57,866 bases of DNA. Source: PBB1 sp046154125. Its GTDB lineage: Bacteria; Pseudomonadota; Gammaproteobacteria; Burkholderiales; Burkholderiaceae_C. Each line of letters opens with the position of its first letter. The first letter of the stretch is position 1. Of the stretch, positions 17,723 to 26,098 are shown piece after piece. The stretch is taken from positions 1 to 57,866 of the forward strand of contig JBJXEJ010000182.1 in the NCBI GenBank assembly GCA_046154125.1. The letters run 5' to 3'. A program made the position numbers and the translations under genes. Under the pieces are notes generated by a model. That model ran no database searches. It was not told the origin of the DNA and saw only the letters and a list, made by a program, of their open reading frames with translations.

Positions 17723-19246
17723 TCAGAAACGGGGCAGATCGGGGAACGGCAGCAGGCCCTTGCGCACGTGCATCTTTCCGTACTCGGCGCAGCGGTGCAG
17801 CGTCGGGATCACCTTGCCGGGGTTCAGCAGTTCGGTCGGATCGAACGCGCGCTTGACTGCGAACATCTGCTCGCGCTCGGCCGGCGTGAACTGCACGCAC
17901 ATCGAGCTGAGCTTCTCGATGCCGACGCCGTGCTCACCGGTCACCGTGCCGCCCAGACGCACGCTGGTCTCGAGGATGTCGGCCCCGAAGAGCTCGCAGC
18001 GGTGCAGTTGGTCGGGGTCGTTGGCGTCGAACAGGATCAGCGGGTGCAGGTTGCCGTCGCCGGCGTGGAAGACGTTGCAACAGCGCAGGCCGTAGGTGGT
18101 TTCCATCTCGGCGATGCGCACCAGGATCTCGGCCAGCTTGTTGCGGGGAATGGTCGAGTCCATGCACATGTAGTCGGGGCTGATGCGTCCGCTGGCCGGG
18201 AAAGCGTTCATCCGGCCGCTCCAGAACTTCAGCCGCTCGGCCTCGTCGCGGCTGATGTCGAAACGCGTGGCGCCGGCCGCTTCGAGCACCGCGACCATGC
18301 GGCCGATTTCTTCTTCCACCTCTTCGGGCGTGCCGTCGCTCTCGCAGATCAGGATGGCCGCGGCGTCGAGGTCGTAGCCGGCGTGCACGTAGTCCTCGAC
18401 CGCGGCGGTCATCGGCTTGTCCATCATCTCGAGTCCGGCCGGGATGATCCCGGCGCCGATCAGCGCCGCAACCGCATGCCCCGCCTTGCGCACGTCGTCG
18501 AAGCTGGCCAGGATGGCGCGCGCCAGCAGCGGCTTGGGCACCAGCTTGACCGTCACCTCGACGGTGACGGCGAGCATGCCTTCGGAACCGATCACGATGG
18601 ACAGCAGGTCGAGCCCGGCGGCGTCGAGCGCGTCCGAGCCGAACTCGACCGGCTCGCCCTCGACGGTGTAGCCGCGCACACGCAGGACGTTGTGGATCGT
18701 CAGCCCGTACTTGAGGCAGTGCATGCCGCCCGAGTTCTCGGCCACGTTGCCGCCGATCGTGCAGGCGATCTTGCTGCTGGGGTCGGGCGCGTAGTACAGG
18801 CCGTGGCGCGCCGCCGCCTCGCTGATCGCCGCATTGCGAACGCCGCTCTGCACGACCGCGGTGCGGCTGACCGGATCGATCCGGACGATCTTGTTGAACT
18901 TGGCGAGGCTGAGCGTGACGCCGAGCGCGTGCGGTGTGGCGCCACCGCTCAGGCCCGTGCCGGCGCCGCGTGCGACCACCGGCACCGCCAGCTGATGGCA
19001 GGCGGAGAGCACGGCGGCCAGCTGCGCCTCGGTCTCGGGCAGCGCCACCGCCAGCGGCATCTCGCGGTAGGCGGTGAGGCCGTCGCATTCGTAGGGGACC
19101 GTGTCCTCTCCCTGCCACAGCAGCGCATGCGGCGGCATCAACGGGGTCAGCGCCTTCACGACCAGCGCCTGACGCAACTTGCGGTCGACCGGAACGTCGG
19201 GTGGCAGTGCGGGTGCCAGCTCGGTCGCCGTGGTGGGGGCGTTCAT
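17723..19246 (-). CDS. glcD: Glycolate oxidase catalytic FAD subunit GlcD
   Basis: A 507-residue FAD-linked (S)-2-hydroxy-acid oxidase subunit, close to the E. coli GlcD length of 499. The FAD-binding PCMH domain is visible around residues 60-240 (VPVVARGAGTGLSGGA, IGGNVAENSGGMHCLKYGLT). The C-terminal FAD-oxidase domain contains GEHGVGIEKL and FDPTELLNPGKVIP. It starts 4 bases after the stop of the FIST-domain gene. Oxidation of glycolate to glyoxylate feeds the glyoxylate/glycerate pathways. Confidence 0.95.
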   Translation of the reverse strand: MNAPTTATELAPALPPDVPVDRKLRQALVVKALTPLMPPHALLWQGEDTVPYECDGLTAYREMPLAVALPETEAQLAAVLSACHQLAVPVVARGAGTGLSGGATPHALGVTLSLAKFNKIVRIDPVSRTAVVQSGVRNAAISEAAARHGLYYAPDPSSKIACTIGGNVAENSGGMHCLKYGLTIHNVLRVRGYTVEGEPVEFGSDALDAAGLDLLSIVIGSEGMLAVTVEVTVKLVPKPLLARAILASFDDVRKAGHAVAALIGAGIIPAGLEMMDKPMTAAVEDYVHAGYDLDAAAILICESDGTPEEVEEEIGRMVAVLEAAGATRFDISRDEAERLKFWSGRMNAFPASGRISPDYMCMDSTIPRNKLAEILVRIAEMETTYGLRCCNVFHAGDGNLHPLILFDANDPDQLHRCELFGADILETSVRLGGTVTGEHGVGIEKLSSMCVQFTPAEREQMFAVKRAFDPTELLNPGKVIPTLHRCAEYGKMHVRKGLLPFPDLPRF

Positions 19247-19250
19247 CGCG

Positions 19251-20489
19251 TCACTCCGTGGGTACGTGGGTGCGGGGGCCGGCGGTGAAGACCGTCAGCA
19301 CGCCGGTGTAGCCGTACAGATGCCGGTGCGCGATCTCGCCGTTGGCGAAGAACCCGACCAGCGGCACGTCGCCGAGCGCATGCCTCACGATCGCGAGCTC
19401 GGCCGATGGCGCGCCGAAGTGCGGGCCGCCGCGTCCCGAGCAGCTGACGTACACCGCCCCCGCGATCTGCCGCGCCGGATGCGGCGCACTGACGAGGGCG
19501 CCGCCGTTCAGCGCCAGCGCGGTTTCTAGGGGCAGGTCATCGGGTTCGAGCTCCTCGCGGATCTCGGCGCAGATGCGCACCAGGTCGCGTCTCGCGGCCT
19601 CGGTGTTGCGCTGGCAGAACGCGAGCTGCATGCCCGGTTCGACCACGTCGCCGATCGCGACCGCATGCCGTCCCGGGTCGATGCCGACCAGATGGCGCAC
19701 GCGAGTTTCGACACCGAAGCTGCGACCGTGCGCAGGTGTCCGGCCCGAATCGCTCAGGCCCACCAGCGTGCCGCGAAGGCGGGGCAGGGCTTCTCGCGGG
19801 TCCTTCGCATCGACGTTCAGGTCACGCAGCAGGACCGCCAGCGCGGGTTCGTTGTCCAGCGTCACCACAAGATTGCGCTCGCCCTCGCTGATGCGTCGCA
19901 CCGCGCCGATGGGCTGGCAGCCCTGGGTGACGCGCGAGATCAGCGGAACCTGCGCATCGAAGGCCACGCCGGAGAGTCCGCCGACAAACACGCCATCGGC
20001 GATGTGCGCCGTTCGCCCGCGACCTGACGACAGCCCGCCGAACAGGTAGCCGGAGGAGGTCTGGTCGGCCAGCTCGGCGATCAGCTCCGCTGTCTCGTGT
20101 CCCGAGGGGTCGGCATGCACCTGCGCTGCCGCGGCAGAAAAGCCGCTCTGACCCGACAACGGCCGCACACCGGAAAAGACGCGGAAGTGTTCCGGCGCGA
20201 TGTCGCCCAGCATGAGCGACAGCGCGGGTTCGTCGAAGTATTCGACCCCGTTGGCCGCGACCCCGATGCCGACCGAACCGACCCAGGCCACGCCCGGCCA
20301 CTGCGCGCGCAAGGCGTCCAGCAGGTGTTCGGCGGCTGGAGCGTAGTGGTCGGTCAGGTAGAGCCAGCCGAGTGTCGGCGTGTCGATGTGGTCGGGCATC
20401 GCGCGCTGGCCCTCCAGCTGCGCGGTCGCGAGCGACAGCGCCATGCGCCAGTCGGGGTGTGTGGCATGGGCATGCAGAAACAGTTTCAT
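19251..20489 (-). CDS. Stand-alone FIST domain protein
   Basis: A 412-residue protein composed of an FIST N-terminal domain (roughly residues 25-220) and an FIST C-terminal domain (roughly 220-385; motif LPLVGFFANGEIA-like near the end). FIST modules are predicted small-ligand sensors usually attached to kinases or cyclases; here no output domain is present. The start codon overlaps the phaM stop (ATGA), and the stop lies 4 bases before glcD, so it sits in the same transcript as the glycolate genes. It may sense a metabolite of that pathway (inference). Confidence 0.85.
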   Translation of the reverse strand: MKLFLHAHATHPDWRMALSLATAQLEGQRAMPDHIDTPTLGWLYLTDHYAPAAEHLLDALRAQWPGVAWVGSVGIGVAANGVEYFDEPALSLMLGDIAPEHFRVFSGVRPLSGQSGFSAAAAQVHADPSGHETAELIAELADQTSSGYLFGGLSSGRGRTAHIADGVFVGGLSGVAFDAQVPLISRVTQGCQPIGAVRRISEGERNLVVTLDNEPALAVLLRDLNVDAKDPREALPRLRGTLVGLSDSGRTPAHGRSFGVETRVRHLVGIDPGRHAVAIGDVVEPGMQLAFCQRNTEAARRDLVRICAEIREELEPDDLPLETALALNGGALVSAPHPARQIAGAVYVSCSGRGGPHFGAPSAELAIVRHALGDVPLVGFFANGEIAHRHLYGYTGVLTVFTAGPRTHVPTE

Positions 20490-21226
20490 CGCTTGGTGCG
20501 GGCAGGCGTCTTGCGCGTTGCAGCGCTTGCCGCGCGGCTGCTGCGGGCAACGGAAGTCTTGGTGGTGGTGGTCTGGCGGGGTGGGGCGGAGGATGCGGAC
20601 GTATTGGATCGGCTCGCGTGCGGCGCGTGCGATGCCTGGGTTGGTGCTGCGCCCGGAACCGCGGCCAGCCCGGCCGCACCTTCCTTGAGCGCGTTGGCGG
20701 CCAGCTCGCTGAACTGCTGCGTCAACGCGCCCCACCACTGCATCGGGTCGACTGCTGGCTTGGGGTCGGCATTCCTGGCGGTGTCCGCGCCTGCCTCGGC
20801 TGTGCTGGCCGCCTCGGTCGTGGCAGCGGCTTCGGCCAGCGCAGGCGTGTGTTCTTCTTCGCTCTCGTCGGTCGCATCGGAGGGCGGTGCGGCGCCAGTT
20901 GCGCCGTGCGCGGCGGCCGTCGCTGGCATGCGGATCGTCAGCGAGTCGCGCAGATCGCTCATCTGCACGTTCATCGTCTGCAGCGTCGCCAGGGTCATCT
21001 TCTGCACCTCGAGCGCCTGGATCGTCGCGCCCAGCATGCGGGCGTTCTGTTCGAGCCAGAACTGGATGGTGCGCAGTTCCTGGATGCGCTTGTCGAGCTC
21101 CTCGGGATTCAACGTCGGAGCGACCCACTGGCCGATGCCCGGCAGCGCAGCGCCGGCGTTTTTCACCAGTCCCTGGAGAAATTCAAACCCGGGTGCGAAC
21201 GAGGTGAAAGCGGGGATGTCGGCCAT
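20486..21226 (-). CDS. phaM: PhaM-type polyhydroxyalkanoate granule regulatory protein
   Basis: A 246-residue protein beginning MADIPAFTSFAPGFEFLQGL. Its N-terminal region is typical of PhaM (FWLEQNARMLGATIQALEVQKMTLATL). An Ala/Glu-rich linker and a Lys/Arg/Thr-rich tail (about residues 215-246) resembling histone-like DNA-binding tails follow. In Ralstonia eutropha PhaM activates the PHA synthase PhaC1 and attaches granules to the nucleoid. The ATG at 21226 is preceded by a perfect AGGAGG-type site. It overlaps the FIST gene by four bases. Confidence 0.88.
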   Translation of the reverse strand: MADIPAFTSFAPGFEFLQGLVKNAGAALPGIGQWVAPTLNPEELDKRIQELRTIQFWLEQNARMLGATIQALEVQKMTLATLQTMNVQMSDLRDSLTIRMPATAAAHGATGAAPPSDATDESEEEHTPALAEAAATTEAASTAEAGADTARNADPKPAVDPMQWWGALTQQFSELAANALKEGAAGLAAVPGAAPTQASHAPHASRSNTSASSAPPRQTTTTKTSVARSSRAASAATRKTPARTKR

Positions 21227-21322
21227 GGTGTGCCTCCTGAGCGGGAACCGGTTCCATTGTGCCCGTCGGGACCGCACGCGTCGGGGTGCCTGCGAACAGC
21301 CCTGCTGTGCAGGTTCGAGCGC

Positions 21323-21811
21323 TCAGCGCGGTCGCAGGTCGATGCGCAGCACCCCCGCGTCCTGCGTCCAGCGCAACCGGCCGAGCACGTCCATGCCCAG
21401 CAGCGGTCGGTCGCTCAGTCCCGGCAGCGCCGTGATGCGCAGGCGGTCTGCGACCACCCCACCGTCGAGCGTCACGTCGCCGCTGACCACGTGGCCGGAA
21501 ACCACGCCGCCGGCGGTGTTCGACTGCACGCGGCCCAGCGGATCGAGCCGCAGCTCTTGTGCCAGCGACGCGGAGATCGCGGTCGAGGTTGCGCCGGTGT
21601 CGATCAGGAAATCGACGGCCCGCCCGTTGATGCGCCCTGGCCAGTGGTAGTGCCCATCCGGTCCGCGGGCGATCTCGATGACGCCGCCCTCGCTCCGAAA
21701 GCGGGTTTGCTGCTGCGCGTGCAACCACCACTGGATGCCCAGGAACACCGCCAGGCCGAGCAGCAGCCACAGGGTCACCACCTTGAAGGTGGGCGGCAGA
21801 TCCTGGCTCAT
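21323..21811 (-). CDS. Membrane-anchored retroviral-type (clan AA) aspartic protease
   Basis: A 162-residue protein with one N-terminal transmembrane segment (about residues 11-30) and a periplasmic single-domain aspartic protease of the TIGR02281 type. The catalytic motif is DTGATS starting at D71 (VDFLIDTGATSTAIS). The flap-like region GGVVSGHVVSGDV and the LLGMDVLGRL segment match the family. Such proteases act as homodimers; the substrate is unknown. It is 96 bases upstream of phaM on the same strand. Confidence 0.88.
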   Translation of the reverse strand: MSQDLPPTFKVVTLWLLLGLAVFLGIQWWLHAQQQTRFRSEGGVIEIARGPDGHYHWPGRINGRAVDFLIDTGATSTAISASLAQELRLDPLGRVQSNTAGGVVSGHVVSGDVTLDGGVVADRLRITALPGLSDRPLLGMDVLGRLRWTQDAGVLRIDLRPR

Positions 21812-21983
21812 GAACGACGACTCATCGACGGATGGACCTTTCGAGCAGGGTGGATCTCAGGCGTTCAGGGGGTCTCTGGTTCTGCGATCGATGTGGCCCC
21901 TTGAATGGGGCGCGGCCGCACCGGAGGCGAACCATCGTCGTATTCTCGACTCCACCCCCACTCGTTGACTGCTGCGTCCCACC

Positions 21984-23162
21984 ATGCGTTCCGACATCCC
22001 ACCGAACACGCCACGCGGTCGCCCGCCGCTCCACGTGCTGATCACGCTGACTCTCGTGGCGCTGGCGTTGCACGGCTGCCTGCTCGACGGGGTTCCGGTC
22101 GACGCGGCCGAGCTTCCGCTGCCGGCCGTGCCGAACGCTCCCGCAGTTCAGGTGCGCTCGCTGACCCCCGCGTCGCTCGACACGGCAATCGTCCCCGCTG
22201 TGGAGGCCACTGCGCAGCCGTTCGCGGCGGCTGCCTTGCAGGCCTTGCCGGCCGCGACGTCGACCCGGGTGGAACCTGCTTCGGAGACCGCGTTGTCGCG
22301 CGCGGCGCCGCCCGAGCCGATCCACTCTGCCGAGGCGCCTTCCGAGCCTCCGTCTGTCGCCGCATCCGAGGTGATCACTCCCGCCGGGCAGGCCCCTTCG
22401 GAGCCTGCCACCGAGACCGCGCGGGTCGCGTCGAAGCCCGAGGCTCGCTCATCGGCCACCGCCGCCAGCGAGCCGGTGATGCTGCGCCAGCCGGAGCATC
22501 CCGTGCCGGTGTATCGCACCCAGATTCCGCCCGCGATGACGATCGAGTACGACATCAGTCGCGGAGCCATTTCCGGTACCGGCGAACTGAACTGGCGGCC
22601 CGAGGGCGGCCGCTACGAGGCCCGTCTGCAGGCGAGCGTGATTGGCTACACGTTGCTCAGCCAGATCAGCCAGGGCGGATTCGACAAGGCCGGGCTGGCA
22701 CCGCTGCGCTTCACCGACCAGCGTGCCCGCAAGGCGGCACGCGCCGCCAACTTCCAGCGCGATGCGGGCAAGATCACGTTCTCCGGCCCGAGCGACGAGT
22801 TCGCATTGCCTGCCGGCGTGCAGGACCGGTTGAGCTGGATGATCCAGCTGCCGGCCGTGCTGTCTGCCGAGCCCAAGCGCGCGGTGACCGGCGGTGAAGT
22901 CGTGCTGTATGTGGTCGGTGCGCGCGCCGACGTCGCGATGTGGACCCTGCGTTGCCTGGGTGTCGAGACGGTCGAGACGGCCACTGGCGCGGTGCGCACC
23001 GTGAAGTTCATGCGCACGCCACGCAGCGCGAAGGACACGCAGGCCGAGGTCTGGCTCGACCCGACCCGCCACTATCTGCCAGTGCGCGCGCGATTGACCC
23101 AGGCGGGAGACGAGGCGGACGCGTTCGAGCTGGTCTTGCGTGGCCTGAAGGTCGGCCCCTGA
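21984..23162 (+). CDS. DUF3108 domain protein, exported or membrane-anchored
   Basis: A 392-residue protein. Residues 17-33 form a hydrophobic export or anchor segment ending in a cysteine (C32, LHGC, an imperfect lipobox). An Ala/Pro/Glu-rich linker runs to about residue 175. The C-terminal ~200 residues resemble DUF3108 (ISGTGELNWRPEGGRYEARL, LSQISQGGFDKAGLAPLRF, EVWLDPTRHYLPVRARL). Its function is unknown. It is divergent from the aspartic protease gene, with 172 bases between the starts in which I see no clear promoter. Confidence 0.8.
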   Translation: MRSDIPPNTPRGRPPLHVLITLTLVALALHGCLLDGVPVDAAELPLPAVPNAPAVQVRSLTPASLDTAIVPAVEATAQPFAAAALQALPAATSTRVEPASETALSRAAPPEPIHSAEAPSEPPSVAASEVITPAGQAPSEPATETARVASKPEARSSATAASEPVMLRQPEHPVPVYRTQIPPAMTIEYDISRGAISGTGELNWRPEGGRYEARLQASVIGYTLLSQISQGGFDKAGLAPLRFTDQRARKAARAANFQRDAGKITFSGPSDEFALPAGVQDRLSWMIQLPAVLSAEPKRAVTGGEVVLYVVGARADVAMWTLRCLGVETVETATGAVRTVKFMRTPRSAKDTQAEVWLDPTRHYLPVRARLTQAGDEADAFELVLRGLKVGP

Positions 23163-23309
23163 ATCGCGGGGGGGCTGTGCCGCAGCGCATGCGCTTGAAA
23201 CGCGCGCCGTCAGGCGCATGTGGAGGACAGACGGTATCGCCGTCAACCCGGGAAGCATTCCTGCGTTGAATGGTGACCCCGATGAAGCCATCGACCAAGG
23301 AGTTTCCTG

Positions 23310-23594
23310 ATGCACATGCTCTACAACTCGGACAGTTTTGTCGTGGTGCAGTTTGAAGTGCCTGCGGATGCCGCCTTGCCCGAAACGTCCGACTGCCTGA
23401 TGCGCGGCGGCTATGAAATCGTCGACAAGTTCTCGCGCAAGGAGATCTTCATCGAGGGGGCGATGGCCCAGAGCTTCAAGGAGGGCGTCGATGCGCTGAT
23501 CGAGACGCGTCCGGCCGGACCCACCGAAGACGAAATGGACGATTACATCGAGCGCTACGCCTCGTTGATGCATCAGCCGGTGGTCATGCACTGA
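23310..23594 (+). CDS. DUF3567 family protein
   Basis: A 94-residue acidic cytoplasmic protein (MHMLYNSDSFVVVQFEV...). It matches the DUF3567 family, which is essentially confined to Burkholderiales and therefore supports the taxonomic placement. The ribosome-binding site AAGGAG precedes the ATG at 23310 by eight bases. Its function is unknown. Confidence 0.88.
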   Translation: MHMLYNSDSFVVVQFEVPADAALPETSDCLMRGGYEIVDKFSRKEIFIEGAMAQSFKEGVDALIETRPAGPTEDEMDDYIERYASLMHQPVVMH

Positions 23595-23621
23595 CGACAA
23601 GCCTCCCCTCGGCTCCGGGGC

Positions 23622-26036
23622 TTGATGCCGGGTGCTGCGGGGGGCAAGATGGCTTCGACCGGCGTGTCCCAGGGCCGGGTTCCGGGGGTGTCCATGGTCC
23701 ACAGTCTCGATGGGTTGCGGGTGGTGTTGTCGCCAGACCTCGGCGAGGCCCCGGTGCTCGACCGCATGTGCTCGCGGTTCGTGCTCACGCTGACGATGCG
23801 GCACGTCGGGCGCTTCAACCTGCGTCGGGACTGGAACAGCCTGCTGTCGCTGACCGGGCGGCATCTGGTCTGGCCGGTGTCCGTGCTGACGCGGCTGCGC
23901 GAATTCCTGAAGCTGCGCTGCCGGGGCAACGAACAGTGGCGCGGCCACGAGGTCTTGAGCGACGAGGCCTTCATCGAGCGGCACGGCGGATGGCGCGGGC
24001 CCTACGAGGAAGTCACGCTGTTCTTCTATGTCGACGAATACATCAAGGATGCGCCGAAGGACCTGCTCGCGGTGCTCGGTGCGACCGCCGACTGGCTGGA
24101 ACGCAGCCTGAAGAAGGAATCCACGCTCGTCGAGAAGAACATCGACGCGCTGGCCGGCCTGCTGCAGCTGAACCCCGCCGAGCGCGCGCTGCTGCTGTAC
24201 GGCACGCTGGCCCGGTATCAGCGCGACCTGCGCGGCCTGCTGGTCGAGTTCAAGGTGTCCAGCGCGCAAGAGGCGCACGCCGCGATCGCCACCGTGGCCG
24301 GTGTGAACGAGGCCGATGTGGCCGAAGCGCTGCGCGCGGGATCTCGGCTCGAACGCATCGGCATGGTCGAGAACCTGATCTCCGAACACAACATCACCGA
24401 TCTGGCCGACCTGATGAAGGTCAGCGAACAGCTGCCGCCGGTGCTGATGCGGCACTACGAGGGACCGTCGGACCTGATGGCGGTGTTCACCCGGCCGGCC
24501 CGGCGCAGTGAACTGTCGCCATCGGACTTCCATTACGTCAGCGAGGACCTTCGCGTTCTGACGGCGATGCTGAGCCACGCGGTGGCTCGCAAGGAAGCCG
24601 GCGTCAACGTGCTGCTGTACGGGCCGCCGGGCACCGGCAAGACCGAACTCGCCAAGGTCGCGGCTCAGGCGGCGGGGCTGGAGTTGTACGAGGTCGAGTA
24701 CGCCGACCGCGACGGCAACAGCCTCAATGGCCGGGACCGCTATCGCTCGCTGCAGATCAGTCAGGTGTTCCTGAAGGCGAGCGCCAACGTGGCCTTGCTG
24801 TTCGATGAGGTCGAGGACGTGTTCCCGCCAATCTCCACCGACGCTGCGCAGTTGATGGCGCGGCTCGACACCGGCGACGGCGCACCGAGCGGCAGCGTCA
24901 GCGGCAAGGCCTGGGTCAACCAGATCCTGGAGACCAACCCGGTGCCGGTGATCTGGGTGACCAACCGCATCGAGCAGATCGACCCGGCTTTCCGCCGCCG
25001 CTTCCAGTACCACCTCGAACTGAAGAGCCCGCCGCCTGGCGCGCGCGAGGCGCTGGTGACGCGCGCGCTGGCCGGCGTGCCGGTGTCCGATGGTTTCGTG
25101 GCGCGGCTCGCCGAGCGGCGCGGTTTGACGCCGGCGCAGGTTCGCACCGCGGTCAAGTTCGCCCGGTTGGCGACGCCCGCATCCACCGTCGCAGATGACG
25201 CCTCGGCTGAGCCGGGCGAGCACCGCGCCGCCTTCGAGGCGCTGATCGAGCGCCAGATCGGCAATGCCGACAAGGCGCTGGGCACCGCGTCGCAGGAGCG
25301 CGCGGCCAGACGCGAGGTCACTTCCTACGACCTCGGCCTGATGAACACCGAGTCGCGTTTCGAGGTCCCGAAGATCGTCGAGGCACTGCGCCGCAAGTGC
25401 TATGGCACGCTGTGCTTCCACGGACCTCCGGGCACCGGCAAGACCGCGCTGGCAGAGCACATCGCGCAGCAGCTGCAGCGCCCGCTGATGATCCGGCAGG
25501 CCTCGGACCTCATGAGCAAGTTCGTCGGTGAAACCGAGCAGAACATGGCGCGCATGTTCGAGGAGGCGCAGGCCGAACAGGCAGTGCTGTTGCTCGACGA
25601 GGCCGACAGCTTCCTGCGCAGTCGGCGCATGGCCGAGCGCAACTACGAGATCAGCGAGGTCAACGAGATGTTGCAGGGCATGGAGCGTTTCGCTGGCGTC
25701 TTCATCTGCACGACCAACCTGTTCGGCGAGCTCGACGAGGCGGCGCTGCGCCGATTCACCTTCAAGGTGCGCTTCAAGCCGCTGACCGCCGAGCAGCGCG
25801 AGCGCATGTTCATTGCCGAGGCACTCGATGGTGATGCGGCGCGACTCACCGCCGAGCAGCAGGCACGCCTGTGCGAGCTCGATGCGCTCGCACCCGGTGA
25901 CTTTGCCTCGGTCAAGCGCCAGATCGACGTGCTGGGCGAAGCATTCGAGCCCGATGAGTTTCTCTCGCAGCTCGAAGCCGAACACCGCGTCAAGCCCGAA
26001 GTTCGACAGCAGCGCCACATCGGATTCATGCACTGA
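23622..26036 (+). CDS. Tandem AAA+ ATPase of unknown function
   Basis: A protein of up to 804 residues with two AAA+ modules. The first has Walker A GPPGTGKTELAK near residue 337 and Walker B LLFDEVEDVF. The second has Walker A GPPGTGKTALAE near residue 600, Walker B LLLDEADSF and sensor-1 ICTTNLF. The N-terminal ~300 residues are unique. The architecture resembles Cdc48/FtsH-like remodelling ATPases without a protease domain. Starts at 23622, 23649 and 23694 are possible; 23649 has the best upstream purines (GGGGGGCAAG), while the first ATG sits at the edge of a small hairpin. Its target is unknown; it lies 27 bases after the DUF3567 gene and may be co-transcribed. Confidence 0.85.
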   Translation: MMPGAAGGKMASTGVSQGRVPGVSMVHSLDGLRVVLSPDLGEAPVLDRMCSRFVLTLTMRHVGRFNLRRDWNSLLSLTGRHLVWPVSVLTRLREFLKLRCRGNEQWRGHEVLSDEAFIERHGGWRGPYEEVTLFFYVDEYIKDAPKDLLAVLGATADWLERSLKKESTLVEKNIDALAGLLQLNPAERALLLYGTLARYQRDLRGLLVEFKVSSAQEAHAAIATVAGVNEADVAEALRAGSRLERIGMVENLISEHNITDLADLMKVSEQLPPVLMRHYEGPSDLMAVFTRPARRSELSPSDFHYVSEDLRVLTAMLSHAVARKEAGVNVLLYGPPGTGKTELAKVAAQAAGLELYEVEYADRDGNSLNGRDRYRSLQISQVFLKASANVALLFDEVEDVFPPISTDAAQLMARLDTGDGAPSGSVSGKAWVNQILETNPVPVIWVTNRIEQIDPAFRRRFQYHLELKSPPPGAREALVTRALAGVPVSDGFVARLAERRGLTPAQVRTAVKFARLATPASTVADDASAEPGEHRAAFEALIERQIGNADKALGTASQERAARREVTSYDLGLMNTESRFEVPKIVEALRRKCYGTLCFHGPPGTGKTALAEHIAQQLQRPLMIRQASDLMSKFVGETEQNMARMFEEAQAEQAVLLLDEADSFLRSRRMAERNYEISEVNEMLQGMERFAGVFICTTNLFGELDEAALRRFTFKVRFKPLTAEQRERMFIAEALDGDAARLTAEQQARLCELDALAPGDFASVKRQIDVLGEAFEPDEFLSQLEAEHRVKPEVRQQRHIGFMH

Positions 26037-26098
26037 TTTTTATCGTTTCGCGGGTTTCTCGGGCTCAAGTGAGGGTATCCGGACGCCGATAGACCCGA

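Noticed and set aside
22449..26033. A 1194-codon open frame on the minus strand opposite the AAA+ gene
   Set aside because: It is a high-GC shadow: its translation is rich in His, Arg, Gln and Leu with no domain, it spans three plus-strand genes and it mirrors the codon pattern of the AAA+ gene.
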